Source: UBA2137 sp963740205 (GTDB taxonomy: Bacteria > Pseudomonadota > Alphaproteobacteria > Micavibrionales > Micavibrionaceae). From it: a stretch of 64,000 nt of DNA. Of this stretch, positions 1 through 9,718 are shown piece by piece. Below the pieces are notes generated by a model, which worked only from the letters and a program-made list of their open reading frames with translations, had not been told where the DNA came from and ran no database searches. The position numbers and the translations under genes are program-made. Where the stretch lies: the NCBI GenBank assembly GCA_963740205.1, contig CAVUDD010000002.1, positions 1 to 64,000 on the forward strand, in the 5' to 3' direction. Within the stretch, counting starts at the first letter, position 1, and each line of letters begins with the position of its first letter.

Positions 1-1
1 T

Positions 2-418
2 GGAACGGCATCTATCTCTCAAGATATTTTTAGAAAGTATAAGATTCATACATTTTTCTTAAGTTAACAACTTTATGCGTGACTCTTATCGCATTAGGGA
101 TTGCAGTTTTTGGATCTAAAGACGTATTCTCACTTGTGTTGCTGGCTGTTTCAATTATGGGGTCTGCGTTTGCGCCTCTTGTTTTACTCCGCGCATATAA
201 AATGCCGTATACTTCAGCACAAGCATTGATAATGATGTTTGTTCGTTGTTGTTGTGGTACTATGGCGACACTACGCATGGAATACTGTCGTTTACGAAGC
301 TATGCCTGGATTTATGAGCGCTATGCTCGTATATGGTATTTACCACCTTGGGCAGAAAACCTTTTTTAAAATTAACAAACGGAATTACTCTAATTATGAG
401 CGAAAAACCCACCTTTAG
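2..418 (+). CDS. Sodium/solute symporter (PutP-like), C-terminal end, frameshifted
   Basis: This is the last part of an SSF-family sodium:solute symporter whose 5' end lies outside the window. Piecing three frames together gives a serine/acid-rich turn followed by IFRK, a hydrophobic helix ending GIAVFG, the segment GSAFAPLVLL, and a late VVYEAMPGF helix. That is the order seen near the C-terminus of PutP-like permeases (SxxxDxYR, GAAFGPVVL, YEIIPGF). Reading passes from frame 2 to frame 1 near base 55 and back to frame 2 near base 245, so two indels are present. The last frame stops at 418, overlapping the next gene; the true stop may be the TAA at 367-369. The substrate cannot be told. Confidence 0.6.
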
Positions 419-1662
419 AGATTTAGGACTTTCTCCTGAAACATTGAAAGCTATAGATGAAAAAGGCTATACGCATCCAACGCCTATACAAGAGCAGGCA
501 ATCCCGCAGATATTGATGATGCGCGACCTTATCGGTCTTGCACAAACAGGTACAGGTAAAACAGCGGGTTTTACTTTGCCTATGATAAGGTTTTGTCATC
601 TGGTAATGCAAAAAGCCGCATGCCACGTTCACTTGTCTTGGCACCAACGCGAGAATTGGCTGCGCAAGTAGGGGAGAGCTTTGATGATTACGGTAAATAT
701 CATGATTTATCCAAGGCTCTTTTGGTGGGCGGTAAATATATGAATGAACAAATTAAAAAGCTTGAGCGCGGCGTTGATGTTCTTATTGCTACACCTGGGC
801 GCTTAATTGATTTATTCGAGCGTGGACAAATCTTGCTTAATGATATCAAAATATTCGTAATAGATGAGGCGGATAGAATGCTTGATATGGGTTTCATACC
901 TGATATTGAGAAAATTGCCTCAAAACTGCCTTTCACAGCCTAACTTATTGTTCTCGGCGACCATGCCTAAAGAAATCAAGAAATTAGCCGAGCAGTTTTT
1001 GAGCAATCCTAAGCAGGTTTCTGTTGCGCCGGCCGCGTCGCCCGCGGAAAAAGTAGATCAAAAACTTATTTGGACAGACGGAAACTCTAAAGAAGGTGTG
1101 TTGTGCAAGCTTTTGGATAAAAAGGATGTTAAAGACAGCCTTTATTTTTTGTAACAGAAAAAAAGATGTCGATACTCTTTGTAGAAACCTTAAAAAGAAG
1201 GGCTACAACGCGGGTTCAATGCATGGTGATATGGCTCAAAACGTCAGGAACCAAACACTGGAGGCATTCAAAGACGGTGGTATAACGCTCTTGGTGTGTT
1301 CCGATGTTGCTGCGCGTGGAATTGATGTTAGTGCTGTATCACATGTTTTTAATTATGATGTTCCCTATCATCCCGATGATTATGTTCACAGAATTGGTCG
1401 CACAGGTCGTGCGGGGAAATCTGGTGAGGCGTGGATGTTAGCTACTTCGGATGATGAAAAATACGTAGTAAGTATTGAAGAAATTATTAAGCGTAAAATC
1501 CCTGTTGAAAAGTCTGTGGAAAATAAGAGCTCTGTTGCTCTGCAAAACAAGCAAAAGCCTCAAAAAAAGACAGCTCAAAAATCTAAGCAAGACAATATAA
1601 AATCAGATAACTCTGATGCCCAAGGCTTTGGCGAGGATATGCCAGCTTTTTTCTCACGCTAA
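396..1662 (+). CDS. rhlE: DEAD-box RNA helicase, RhlE-like, three frameshifts
   Basis: ATP-dependent RNA helicase acting in RNA remodelling or ribosome assembly. From the ATG at 396 the motifs run in order: Q motif PTPIQ (residues 28-32), Walker A AQTGTGKT (49-56), PTRELAAQ, TPGRLID, DEAD (bases 863-874), FSATMP, DVAARGID and HRIGRTGRAG (about base 1387). A short Lys/Gln/Ser-rich tail follows. Three frame changes break the gene, near bases 586 (one base short), 937 and 1146 (each one base long). No other stops occur and the motifs stay intact, so sequencing error is more likely than decay. A tail of this type and the motif set fit RhlE, but other DEAD-box subfamilies are possible. Confidence 0.82.
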
Positions 1663-1703
1663 GTCCTGTGGATAACTTGACTTTGAGCGGTTTTTAACCA
1701 AAA

Positions 1704-3932
1704 ATGGGTAAGCGTTTTTTAACCCGCCTTTTTCTTATGCCCGCATCATTTAAAAAATCATTGAGGTTTTATAGCTGTCACTTTGTCATCATGGTGGTTA
1801 TCGGTGGTTGTATGGTTGTGTCTAGTTCTCTTGCGCAAGAAAACTCTATCGAGGAAGAGTTGCCAGTAAATCTGACTTCGAAAACGTTGATTTATGATGA
1901 TAACACTGAGGTCGTTACAGCCAAAGGCGATGTCGAGTTTACGCAAGGGGAGCGCATAGTCCGGGCTCAAGAAGTTTCTTATAATATGCAAACAGAAATT
2001 GTAAAAGGCGTTGGTGAGGTTGCGATATTGGAGCCTAATGGAGATGTTCATTTTGCTGATAACGTTGAATTGAGCAGAGATTTAGCAGATGGTTTTGTTG
2101 ACGGACTTAGGTCAGTTTTAGCTGATGGTTCTCGTATTTGGGCTGAGAAGGGACGTCGTGTTGGTGGTAACGAGACGATCATGGAGAAGGCGACTTATAC
2201 TCCCTGCGAGCCATGTAAGAAGAACCCAGAACGTGATCCTGTTTGGCAAATGAAAGCGCGTAAAGTTATTCATAACAAAGAAGAGCAAACAATTACTTAC
2301 GACGATGCTACATTTGAAGTTTTTGGAGTTCCTGTTGCCTATACACCTTACTTTTCGCACCCAGACGGAACAGTTGAACGTAAAAGTGGAATACTAGCTC
2401 CGTCATTTTCTTTGACGTCAGCGCAAGGTTTCGGTGTTGAAAATTCTTACTACATTGATATTGCGCCTGACCTTGATGCTACAGTTGGAGCGCGTGTGTT
2501 TGCAAAACAAATACCACTTTTTTTGGGTGAGGTGCGCAAGAGATTTAAAGATGCTTACGTTCAATTAAATGCAGGTGGAACATACGCAGATAGAATAGAT
2601 AGAACTGGTGGTAAACAAATTGAAGTAGGAGAGAAATTCAGAGGACATCTGTTTGGTGAAGGAGTATGGAATCTGGATGAAAAATGGCGTGTTGGTTCTG
2701 ATTTGGCGGTCACTACAGATGACCAATATGTGAGAGAGTATGATATTACCAGTGACGATGTCTTGGAGACCCAAGTATATGCAGAACGATTTTCTGAAAG
2801 AGACTACACTTCAGTGCGCTCTTTATATTTTCAAGATGTGCGCGTTTCTGAGAGGCAACGTGATCAGCCAATTATATTACCCGAAATTGAATCTGAGTTT
2901 TTAGGTGATCCTAATGGCCTCTTAGGAGGGCGATGGAAGGCTGGGTTCTCTGGATTGGGTCTTAATAGAACTGATAGTGGTGAAGAAACCTATAGGCTTA
3001 CTAGTGATATTGGTTGGCAAGGGAGGTATGTGTTGCCGATAGGCTTGATTAATACATTTGATTTGTCTGGTCGTGGAGATGTTTATTATTTTGAAGGCAG
3101 GGACAATCTTGAAACAGGTACAGAGGAACGATTTTACACGTATGCAAATTGGGAAACACGCATGCCCTTTGCAAAACAATTCTCTAATGTGCAGGCTGTG
3201 ATTGAACCTAAGGTTTCTCTCACGCTTACCCCAAATTTAAATGATAACGAGACTGATATTCCTAACGAAGACTCACAAGATGTTCAGATTGATACTGCTA
3301 ACTTGTATAACCCAAACCGCTTTCCTGGTTATGACCGAATAGAAGATAATTCGCGCGTGACTTATGGTGTTCGTACGGGCCTATACGATGATAATTCAAA
3401 TGAATTTGAAATATTCCTTGGACAAAGTTACAGGTTTGAAGACGAAGACGATTTGTTTTTAAACGGATCTGGACTTGAGGATCAGAAAAGTGATTACGTT
3501 GGGGAAATTAAGGCAAATTATGGATCTAACATCAATCTAAACTATCGTTTTCAGTTAGATGAGGATGATTTCAGTCCCAATAGACATGAAGTTGATTCTT
3601 CCTTAAGGGCTGGACCTATGACAGTTAATACACGCTATTTGTTTGCTCAATCTCTTGCTGGGACGGATATTAGCGAAGTTCGTGAGCAGGTAAATTCGAA
3701 TGTTGCGCTCAGGTTAAATGATGAGTGGACAGCTAAGATTGGCGGAGTCTATGATTTTGCTGAAGAAAATGAAGGTTTTCGAAGAACCAATGTTGGATTG
3801 GACTATCTAGGCCAATGTGTTACGGTTTCAACAACTCTACAAAAAAACTTTACTCGAGACACTACAGGCGAAAATTCAACTGAATTTTTTGTTAGAGTAG
3901 GTTTGAAAAATTTGGGCGAAATTGGTCAATAA
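1704..3932 (+). CDS. lptD: LPS-assembly protein LptD
   Basis: Outer-membrane translocon that, with LptE, inserts lipopolysaccharide into the outer leaflet. At 742 residues it has the usual size. A signal segment ends near SLAQ (about residue 44). An OstA/LptA-like periplasmic jelly roll follows (about 55-180, with VTAKGDVEFTQG), then a long beta-barrel region rich in alternating aromatic strands. Cys168 and Cys171 sit in a TPCEPC motif and Cys705 lies near the C-terminus, so disulfides between plug and barrel as in E. coli LptD are possible, although the C-terminal CC pair is reduced to one Cys. The usual neighbours surA, pdxA and ksgA are absent. An in-frame ATG at 1737 is an alternative start. 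Confidence 0.9.
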   Translation: MGKRFLTRLFLMPASFKKSLRFYSCHFVIMVVIGGCMVVSSSLAQENSIEEELPVNLTSKTLIYDDNTEVVTAKGDVEFTQGERIVRAQEVSYNMQTEIVKGVGEVAILEPNGDVHFADNVELSRDLADGFVDGLRSVLADGSRIWAEKGRRVGGNETIMEKATYTPCEPCKKNPERDPVWQMKARKVIHNKEEQTITYDDATFEVFGVPVAYTPYFSHPDGTVERKSGILAPSFSLTSAQGFGVENSYYIDIAPDLDATVGARVFAKQIPLFLGEVRKRFKDAYVQLNAGGTYADRIDRTGGKQIEVGEKFRGHLFGEGVWNLDEKWRVGSDLAVTTDDQYVREYDITSDDVLETQVYAERFSERDYTSVRSLYFQDVRVSERQRDQPIILPEIESEFLGDPNGLLGGRWKAGFSGLGLNRTDSGEETYRLTSDIGWQGRYVLPIGLINTFDLSGRGDVYYFEGRDNLETGTEERFYTYANWETRMPFAKQFSNVQAVIEPKVSLTLTPNLNDNETDIPNEDSQDVQIDTANLYNPNRFPGYDRIEDNSRVTYGVRTGLYDDNSNEFEIFLGQSYRFEDEDDLFLNGSGLEDQKSDYVGEIKANYGSNINLNYRFQLDEDDFSPNRHEVDSSLRAGPMTVNTRYLFAQSLAGTDISEVREQVNSNVALRLNDEWTAKIGGVYDFAEENEGFRRTNVGLDYLGQCVTVSTTLQKNFTRDTTGENSTEFFVRVGLKNLGEIGQ

Positions 3933-3947
3933 ACTGACAAAAATCAT

Positions 3948-5834
3948 ATGATAGAATTATTTATTCCGACTTCAATTCAGATGTATATTGTTTTTGCCTT
4001 CACGGCCTTAACAGTCATTGCGTTTGTGCGCGAAAAATACCCAATTGAAATGATATGTTTCTTTCTCTTGTGCGCGCTTTTGCTCTTTGGTCAATTTTTT
4101 CCTGTTTATGATGTAAACGGCAATAATATGCTCAACTCGGGCGAGTTATTGTCTGGATTTGCAAACCCTTCACTTATTGCTGTTTTGGCACTTTTAGTGA
4201 TGGGGCAAGGAATATTACAAACTGATGCCCTGCAGCCGTTTACGAGATTGCTTGGCTTTTCGGGTAAGAAAATGGCGATTGTATCCATTATAGTTATCCT
4301 TTTGCTCGTTGCTGTTATGAGTGCGTTTATGAACAATACGCCTTTGGTTATTCTTGCCATTCCAGTTATGCAGAGTCTCATTCAAAAAATGGGAAGGTCA
4401 GAAAGCCGCGTAATGATGCCACTTAGTTTTGTGGCTATTCTTGGAGGTATGACAACTTTGGTGGGGTCGTCTACTAACCTGCTCGTATCTTCAACTTTAC
4501 AGGAAACTGGCTATGAGCCCCTTACGTTTTTCCAGTTTTTTGTACCAGGGTGTATGTTAGCTGCTGGCGGTCTCGTTTATGTTTTATTCGTTATGCCGTT
4601 TATTATGCCCAAAAGGGCATCAATGACCGATAATATTGTTGAAGACAAAAAGGAATTTGTAGCAGAAATTGATATTAACGAGGGGAGTCCTCTTATAGGT
4701 GAGGAATGTATTGATGGTGCTTTTCCGTCGCTACCCGATATCAATGTACGAATAATTCAACGAAGAGGTCACATAATTCTCCCGCCTTTTGAAGGTTACC
4801 AGCTAGCAGTCGGTGATATTATGATTATTGCTGCTACTCGCGCAAAGCTTATGGGATTACTTGCTCGCTTCCCTGGATTTTTGTTGTCCCAAGATAAGGC
4901 TGCTCTTATATCCTCGGATGGAGAAGATGAGGGCGCAGAGGCTAGTATGGAGGAAGCAGAGCGTACAAGGGTTTTGGCAGAGGTTTCCATTCCTCCTAAC
5001 TCTCGTTTCATTGATATGAGTGTAGAGCAAATTGGATTTGCCAGACAATTTGGTGCTGTTGTTCTTGGAATTCAAAGAAGAGCAAGAATTGTGCGCCGTC
5101 GTTTTGGACGCATTCGTCTTGAGGCAGGTGATGTTATGCTGATTGCTGGTCCTCATCATGCAGTTAATAGCCTACGCGGAAATAAGGATGTTATCGTTCT
5201 TTCTGGATCAAAAGCTGAGGTTCCATTGGCGCATATGGCGCCTAGAGCCCTTATGATTTTTGCAGGTGTAATTGGTATGGCTGCTGTGGGAATTTTAACC
5301 ATACCAGTTGCTGCTGTTACAGGTGCTGTTGCGATGATTGCAACAGGGTGTTTGAATATTCGCCAAGCTACGCGCGCAATTGATAGGAAAATATTCTTGC
5401 TTGTGGGGAGTATGCTTGCGCTTGGTGTGGCTCTTGAGGCTACAGAAGGAGCAAATTATATTGCGGAATCTCTGCTTGAATTACCTTTCGCCAATAGTCC
5501 ATTGACAATGGTATCGATGCTATTTTTAATCGTGGCGATATGTACAAATATTTTAACGAATAATGCGTGTGCAATTCTCTTCACGCCTATTGCGGTCAAT
5601 ATGGGATTGAACCTGAATATAGATCCAATTATTTGTGCTATTACAGTTGTCTTTGCGGCTAACTGTTCGTTTGCATCTCCTATAGGTTATCAGACTAACC
5701 TGCTTGTTATGGGACCTGGGCATTATACCTTTAGAGACTTTATAGTTGCAGGGCTGCCTTTAATAGGAATTATCTTCTGCTTATTTGTCGCAGTAGCATA
5801 CTATTATTACGGTATACCTTTGACTTTGAAATAG
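3948..5834 (+). CDS. SLC13/DASS-family permease with two RCK_C (TrkA-C) domains
   Basis: Inner-membrane sodium-coupled anion transporter, 628 residues. The N-terminal half has several hydrophobic helices with the family signatures FMNNTPLVI (about residue 127) and GSSTNLL (173-179). Two cytosolic RCK_C-like domains follow, at about 225-315 and 345-425, each with a GDxMxIA ending. The C-terminal half repeats the pattern with TNNACAILFTP and SPIGYQTNLL. This layout matches SLC13 proteins with TrkA-C inserts, which in known cases carry sulfate, dicarboxylates or other anions. The substrate cannot be read from sequence. It starts 15 bases after lptD stops, so the two are probably co-transcribed. 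Confidence 0.85.
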   Translation: MIELFIPTSIQMYIVFAFTALTVIAFVREKYPIEMICFFLLCALLLFGQFFPVYDVNGNNMLNSGELLSGFANPSLIAVLALLVMGQGILQTDALQPFTRLLGFSGKKMAIVSIIVILLLVAVMSAFMNNTPLVILAIPVMQSLIQKMGRSESRVMMPLSFVAILGGMTTLVGSSTNLLVSSTLQETGYEPLTFFQFFVPGCMLAAGGLVYVLFVMPFIMPKRASMTDNIVEDKKEFVAEIDINEGSPLIGEECIDGAFPSLPDINVRIIQRRGHIILPPFEGYQLAVGDIMIIAATRAKLMGLLARFPGFLLSQDKAALISSDGEDEGAEASMEEAERTRVLAEVSIPPNSRFIDMSVEQIGFARQFGAVVLGIQRRARIVRRRFGRIRLEAGDVMLIAGPHHAVNSLRGNKDVIVLSGSKAEVPLAHMAPRALMIFAGVIGMAAVGILTIPVAAVTGAVAMIATGCLNIRQATRAIDRKIFLLVGSMLALGVALEATEGANYIAESLLELPFANSPLTMVSMLFLIVAICTNILTNNACAILFTPIAVNMGLNLNIDPIICAITVVFAANCSFASPIGYQTNLLVMGPGHYTFRDFIVAGLPLIGIIFCLFVAVAYYYYGIPLTLK

Positions 5835-5855
5835 GGTTGGTGTTAGTACAGAAAT

Positions 5856-6587
5856 ATGCACAAGAACGTATATAATACTCGCAAAAGATACAGACAGCGC
5901 GCGCGCGAAAGATTCTCGTTTTTTATTAAAGCATGTCTCGTTGTTCTTATTATTAGCCTCATAGCAATATGGGTTGGTAAAAATTATGGTTCTGGTCAAA
6001 CGGGCGCTCTAAAACAAAAACTGTCTCTTCAAGATAAAGATATTGAGGCACTTCAAGAGGAGTTACTTTCTGCGAGGGCAAACTCTCAAACTGCGATGAG
6101 CCGATATGTGCAACTTCGCGAAGAAATATCTAAAGAGCTACCAAATGAAGGGCCTTTACGTGAACTTGTATCCCTTATTCGTACGCGGCTTGACGAAGGT
6201 ATGGATCCTGAGCGTCTGCGTTTCATCCTTAAGTCAGCGCGACCACCAAGAAATTGTGTGGATGCGGCAACTAAGAGATTTGTTGTTATCACCCCAAATT
6301 ATAAAGGGCCCGAAAGCGGTATATCTCTTGGCGAGAGTGATGTTATTTCTGTTGCAGGTAAAGGGCAAGCAGCGAAGAATAATGAAGGCCAGGACGAAGC
6401 ATGGTTTGATCCGGCTAAACCAGTCAGTATAACCTTTTCGACAAATAGCGGGCTTACAGAAACAAAAGAGGGTGTTTTTCCTATTTATCACTCACTTGTT
6501 GTCGGTGATAAGGAATACCGCTTTACAATAGACGAAGGCACACAATCATTTGCGAAAGTGACCTTCGATCATTGCGATTATCCATGA
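5856..6587 (+). CDS. Unknown membrane-anchored coiled-coil protein
   Basis: I do not recognise this 243-residue protein. It has a short, very basic cytosolic N-terminus (many Arg in residues 9-19), one membrane helix at about 22-41, and a heptad-like charged stretch at about 51-90 (KLSLQDKDIEALQEELL). A probable globular C-terminal part with Cys132 and Cys240 follows, suggesting a periplasmic disulfide. The topology (basic inside, one helix, coiled coil, periplasmic domain) looks like an envelope assembly or scaffold protein. It begins 21 bases after the permease and probably belongs to the lptD operon. It converges with ydbL, 16 bases away. Confidence 0.75.
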   Translation: MHKNVYNTRKRYRQRARERFSFFIKACLVVLIISLIAIWVGKNYGSGQTGALKQKLSLQDKDIEALQEELLSARANSQTAMSRYVQLREEISKELPNEGPLRELVSLIRTRLDEGMDPERLRFILKSARPPRNCVDAATKRFVVITPNYKGPESGISLGESDVISVAGKGQAAKNNEGQDEAWFDPAKPVSITFSTNSGLTETKEGVFPIYHSLVVGDKEYRFTIDEGTQSFAKVTFDHCDYP

Positions 6588-6603
6588 TAGGAAACCTTAT
6601 TTC

Positions 6604-6975
6604 TTAAAAGACTTTTTTACGCTCCCAACTACCACCAGTATATATAAATTGCCCTGGAGGGGTTTTTTCACGTAAATTTTTACCAGCCAATGCTTTTACA
6701 GTAATGATTGATACGCCTTGGCGCTTTGCAGCCTCATCATATACAGCCATACGCCCAGCATTAGTTGTTGCAACAAGCTGTTGAATGTCAGGTGATCCTG
6801 GAGGATTAACAATTCCCACATAACCATCAGCCATCTCACCAACAAAGCCTTTATCTTTAGCTTGTGCTAATGACATACTTGACTGTGCATTTGCCTCGGA
6901 GGGGAGGAAAGTTGTTGTTATACCTAGCGTGCCAGTCATGAGTATGGCGATAGAAAGTAATCTTAAAATATTCAT
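6604..6975 (-). CDS. ydbL: YdbL-like (DUF1318) periplasmic protein
   Basis: Small exported protein, 123 residues, with a signal peptide ending near SEANAQ (about residue 31). The mature part shows the family pattern: AKDKGFVGEMADGYVG, then NAGRMAVYDEAAKR and a C-terminal PPGQFIY segment. In E. coli, YdbL is encoded with YdbH and YnbE and is thought to help that inter-membrane bridge. Here it is the last gene of the same set, 12 bases after ynbE. The family assignment is from residue pattern plus gene neighbours, and the helper role is inferred from E. coli. Confidence 0.85.
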   Translation of the reverse strand: MNILRLLSIAILMTGTLGITTTFLPSEANAQSSMSLAQAKDKGFVGEMADGYVGIVNPPGSPDIQQLVATTNAGRMAVYDEAAKRQGVSIITVKALAGKNLREKTPPGQFIYTGGSWERKKVF

Positions 6976-6987
6976 TTTAGTGCTCCT

Positions 6988-7203
6988 TTAAAGTCCGAAG
7001 AGTTCAGGGTTTTGGCTCATTTCTTTTTCAAGATCTTTCTCAACACGAACGCGTACTTCTTGTTCGACTTTGATGTTCATATTGATTTCAATTGGCTTGT
7101 CTGGTGCTTGTAATTGAACCGTTGGGGTACAAGCTGAAATCAGGACTGTTCCTGCCAAAAGTATGGGTAAATAAGCGAGTTTATAAAATGTTTTCATAGT
7201 CAT
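6988..7203 (-). CDS. ynbE: YnbE-like outer-membrane lipoprotein
   Basis: A 71-residue lipoprotein with a clear lipobox, LISAC, whose Cys25 would be lipidated. The mature part, PTVQLQAPDKPIEINMNIKVEQE, is the YnbE signature: a beta-strand-forming segment that in E. coli stacks on the end of the YdbH groove and joins it to the outer membrane. The start at 7203 overlaps the ydbH stop by four bases (ATGA), which suggests translational coupling. A second ATG at 7197 would shorten it by two residues. Assignment is strengthened by its position between ydbH and ydbL. Confidence 0.88.
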   Translation of the reverse strand: MTMKTFYKLAYLPILLAGTVLISACTPTVQLQAPDKPIEINMNIKVEQEVRVRVEKDLEKEMSQNPELFGL

Positions 7204-9215
7204 TGGCTCTTTTCATTATCATTTAAAGTAGGCTTGACCGATAGAGGTTTCAAGAAAGATTTTAAAAGAGGTGATAAAGCACCTTCAATAGTAAGGTTTA
7301 AGTGAATAGGTCTTTCCTCTGACAAAGCTTTATTTTTTCCCTTTGCGCTCAGGACAACAGTTAAATCACCGTCTAGTGGTCCTGAAATTTGAGTGTTTAG
7401 TTCATCAAAAGTGAAATTTGTTAAAGCATTTCGCACTGTTTGCATCCGCGTATCATCGCCTTGCAAGGCGCGAGGGTAACTTTCTGGAGAGTATCTAATA
7501 TAGCCCTTTTCTTCATTATTAAGCTGACCTTCCGATATCATAAGGCCTTTTTCGGACTGTGCCAGAGTGACGTAACCAGATAAAATACCTTTGGCGTTTA
7601 ATCCGGAGACTTTCAGAAGATCTAGTAACTTACCAAGTTCAAAGTTATTGAACTGTAATTTTACAGGCGAATTAATTTGTCCTTTAGGTGATAAGCTAAT
7701 TTTTTTGGCATTGAGATTGCCTTCCCACATATGTGTACTCACATCACTTAAAGTGATTTGTGGGGCAGATGATTTTCCTGTCAAAGCTATTTTGAAATCC
7801 GTATCAGTCAATTTAGTTTCATCCTTCTCTATAGACTTAATACGCATGTTGGATGAATACCCTTCGAGAGAAGGAAAAAGCTTTTTTAAACTTACATCTC
7901 CATTAAGGTCACTGAAATCATAGCTACCTAATTTACCAGATAATTTGCTTAGGTTCGTTTTAAGATTGCTTGTAATACTTAAATTCTCATCACTAGGAAT
8001 AAATATAACGCTTCCATTAGGTGTTATCGTACCAGCCGTAATATTGGATAGAGCTGGTATGTTGCAGAAATTTTTCAAGCTGTTTATAGCGTAAGTATTT
8101 TTGTCCGTGGTGACATTAATCTTACCCTCGCCAATTTCACCATATCCTGAGAAGGGCAGATTGAGGTTTGAATTCTTTATTTCGTAAGAAAAGTTCGGCG
8201 TTTCACTATTAAGAGGCATGGTAACCTTTAAATTAACAGGTTTGCATGTTTGCAACCAATCAGGGATGTTTGCACCTTCGATTATATTTGAAAGTTGAGA
8301 AAAACTGATTTGATTACTCTGTACGATAAAGCCCCTAGAGTTTCCCGAGATCGAAATTTTGATATCAGGAGAGTTAGGTGGTGACAATTCACCCTTCAAC
8401 AAGTTTTCTACGTCATTGCTATCAAAATAAAGCTCAACGTCTTGCGCTTTATAAGCTTTATACTGAGCCTTTTCAGATAAGATATTTCCTTTAAAGGTTA
8501 AGTCATCGTCAGTAATATCAAATTCAAAATTCCCACTGGAATTAAGTAATTCTATATCACTAATGCTTACGTTCATGTCCATTATATTGGATAGAAATTT
8601 AAGGTCATTCTTAACTGGATTAAGAGTAATATCAGTGCTTGTTGTAAAATTTAATTGAGGGCTGTCACTAGCAAGCTTAACATTGCCAAAATAAATATCA
8701 TTCTGTTTGCGCTCTAAATTACCTTCTGCCTGAAAAGTCAAATTGCCATAGGGCGTTGTCAGGTCAATGATGGCATCTCTAATTTTGAGAGTTGCGAATG
8801 GCAAAACAGGGAGTGATATTTTTAGTGATTGATCCTGGGGTTGGTTTTTCCACTCAAAGATTTTTCCATATCCATTAATGGAGAGAATTTTATCCTTGGT
8901 GTAAGTTCCCTGTAAATGGACGCCTGCCATGGTTATGTTTTCAACTTCGCGACTTCCGCGAAGAATGGACATTAAAGAATACTGACCAGTTATCTCATCA
9001 ATTTTTGATAACCCAACGTTATCCAGCTGAATATTCTTTAATGAAAATCCAGAAAAGCCATAGTCGAATGAGCCAATTTTAGCATTTTCAAAACCACTAT
9101 TTTTAAGTGCAGAGGTAATGTAGTGGGGGGCTCTCTTATCTACAAAAAGATAGAGAGCAAAAAGCCCTAAAATTACCGATAGAATTACAACACCAAGTAT
9201 TTGAAAAAATCTCAT
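7200..9215 (-). CDS. ydbH: YdbH-like AsmA-family inter-membrane lipid transport protein
   Basis: A 671-residue inner-membrane-anchored periplasmic protein: one N-terminal helix (about residues 5-27) followed by long, repetitive beta-rich sequence of the AsmA-like type. In E. coli, YdbH is one of three AsmA-like proteins (with TamB and YhdP) that carry phospholipid to the outer membrane, and it pairs with YnbE. The same three-gene order ydbH-ynbE-ydbL is found here. The protein is shorter than E. coli YdbH (about 880 residues, from memory), so the groove may span less. A small lipoprotein gene lies just upstream on the same strand, 48 bases away. Confidence 0.82.
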   Translation of the reverse strand: MRFFQILGVVILSVILGLFALYLFVDKRAPHYITSALKNSGFENAKIGSFDYGFSGFSLKNIQLDNVGLSKIDEITGQYSLMSILRGSREVENITMAGVHLQGTYTKDKILSINGYGKIFEWKNQPQDQSLKISLPVLPFATLKIRDAIIDLTTPYGNLTFQAEGNLERKQNDIYFGNVKLASDSPQLNFTTSTDITLNPVKNDLKFLSNIMDMNVSISDIELLNSSGNFEFDITDDDLTFKGNILSEKAQYKAYKAQDVELYFDSNDVENLLKGELSPPNSPDIKISISGNSRGFIVQSNQISFSQLSNIIEGANIPDWLQTCKPVNLKVTMPLNSETPNFSYEIKNSNLNLPFSGYGEIGEGKINVTTDKNTYAINSLKNFCNIPALSNITAGTITPNGSVIFIPSDENLSITSNLKTNLSKLSGKLGSYDFSDLNGDVSLKKLFPSLEGYSSNMRIKSIEKDETKLTDTDFKIALTGKSSAPQITLSDVSTHMWEGNLNAKKISLSPKGQINSPVKLQFNNFELGKLLDLLKVSGLNAKGILSGYVTLAQSEKGLMISEGQLNNEEKGYIRYSPESYPRALQGDDTRMQTVRNALTNFTFDELNTQISGPLDGDLTVVLSAKGKNKALSEERPIHLNLTIEGALSPLLKSFLKPLSVKPTLNDNEKSQ

Positions 9216-9263
9216 AATACTTGATGTAACATTTTAATGTGGGATGTAAATGAGAAGTTTTAT

Positions 9264-9647
9264 CTAGTTATAAGTACAATAGGGACTTAGACCTTCAGGC
9301 TTCACGTAGGTTCCACCAAAATTTTCACAGTCTCTTTGTACTTGGCTCTTTCCATCAGAAAGTGTGACGCGCCCATTTGTGTTCAACTCAGGAGTTAAAT
9401 CAATCGGATTTTCTCTTTGTGTTCGGATTTCTGCACTACCATTTACAATACCACCGCGTGCCACCACGCCAACACTAGGTTCGTTTGCGCCATCTTCAGC
9501 TTTACGGGCAATAGCTCTAACTGGTGCTAAAACAGGTGTTGCATTCCATCGAGCCTCAACAGGGCCATAACCTGCGCATCCACTTAGGCTGCTGCAAGCA
9601 CCAAATAAGCCGGCTATTGTTAATGTAGATTTTGCTAAAATATTCAT
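9264..9647 (-). CDS. Small lipoprotein of unknown function
   Basis: A 127-residue protein with a lipobox LSGC (Cys24) after a hydrophobic signal segment, so probably membrane-attached by lipid. The mature part has no motif I recognise: it starts AGYGPVEARW, is polar in the middle, and ends with two cysteines in DCENFGG and YCTYN that could form a disulfide. It lies between parE and ydbH on the same strand. Its position suggests it could be a fourth part of the ydbH-ynbE-ydbL set, but that rests only on neighbourhood. Confidence 0.72.
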   Translation of the reverse strand: MNILAKSTLTIAGLFGACSSLSGCAGYGPVEARWNATPVLAPVRAIARKAEDGANEPSVGVVARGGIVNGSAEIRTQRENPIDLTPELNTNGRVTLSDGKSQVQRDCENFGGTYVKPEGLSPYCTYN

Positions 9648-9718
9648 CGAACACCTCTCCTATTAGAATTCTGAGATAGTCTTACAGAAAAAATATGGAA
9701 AAAGCAATATTTTTGGGT

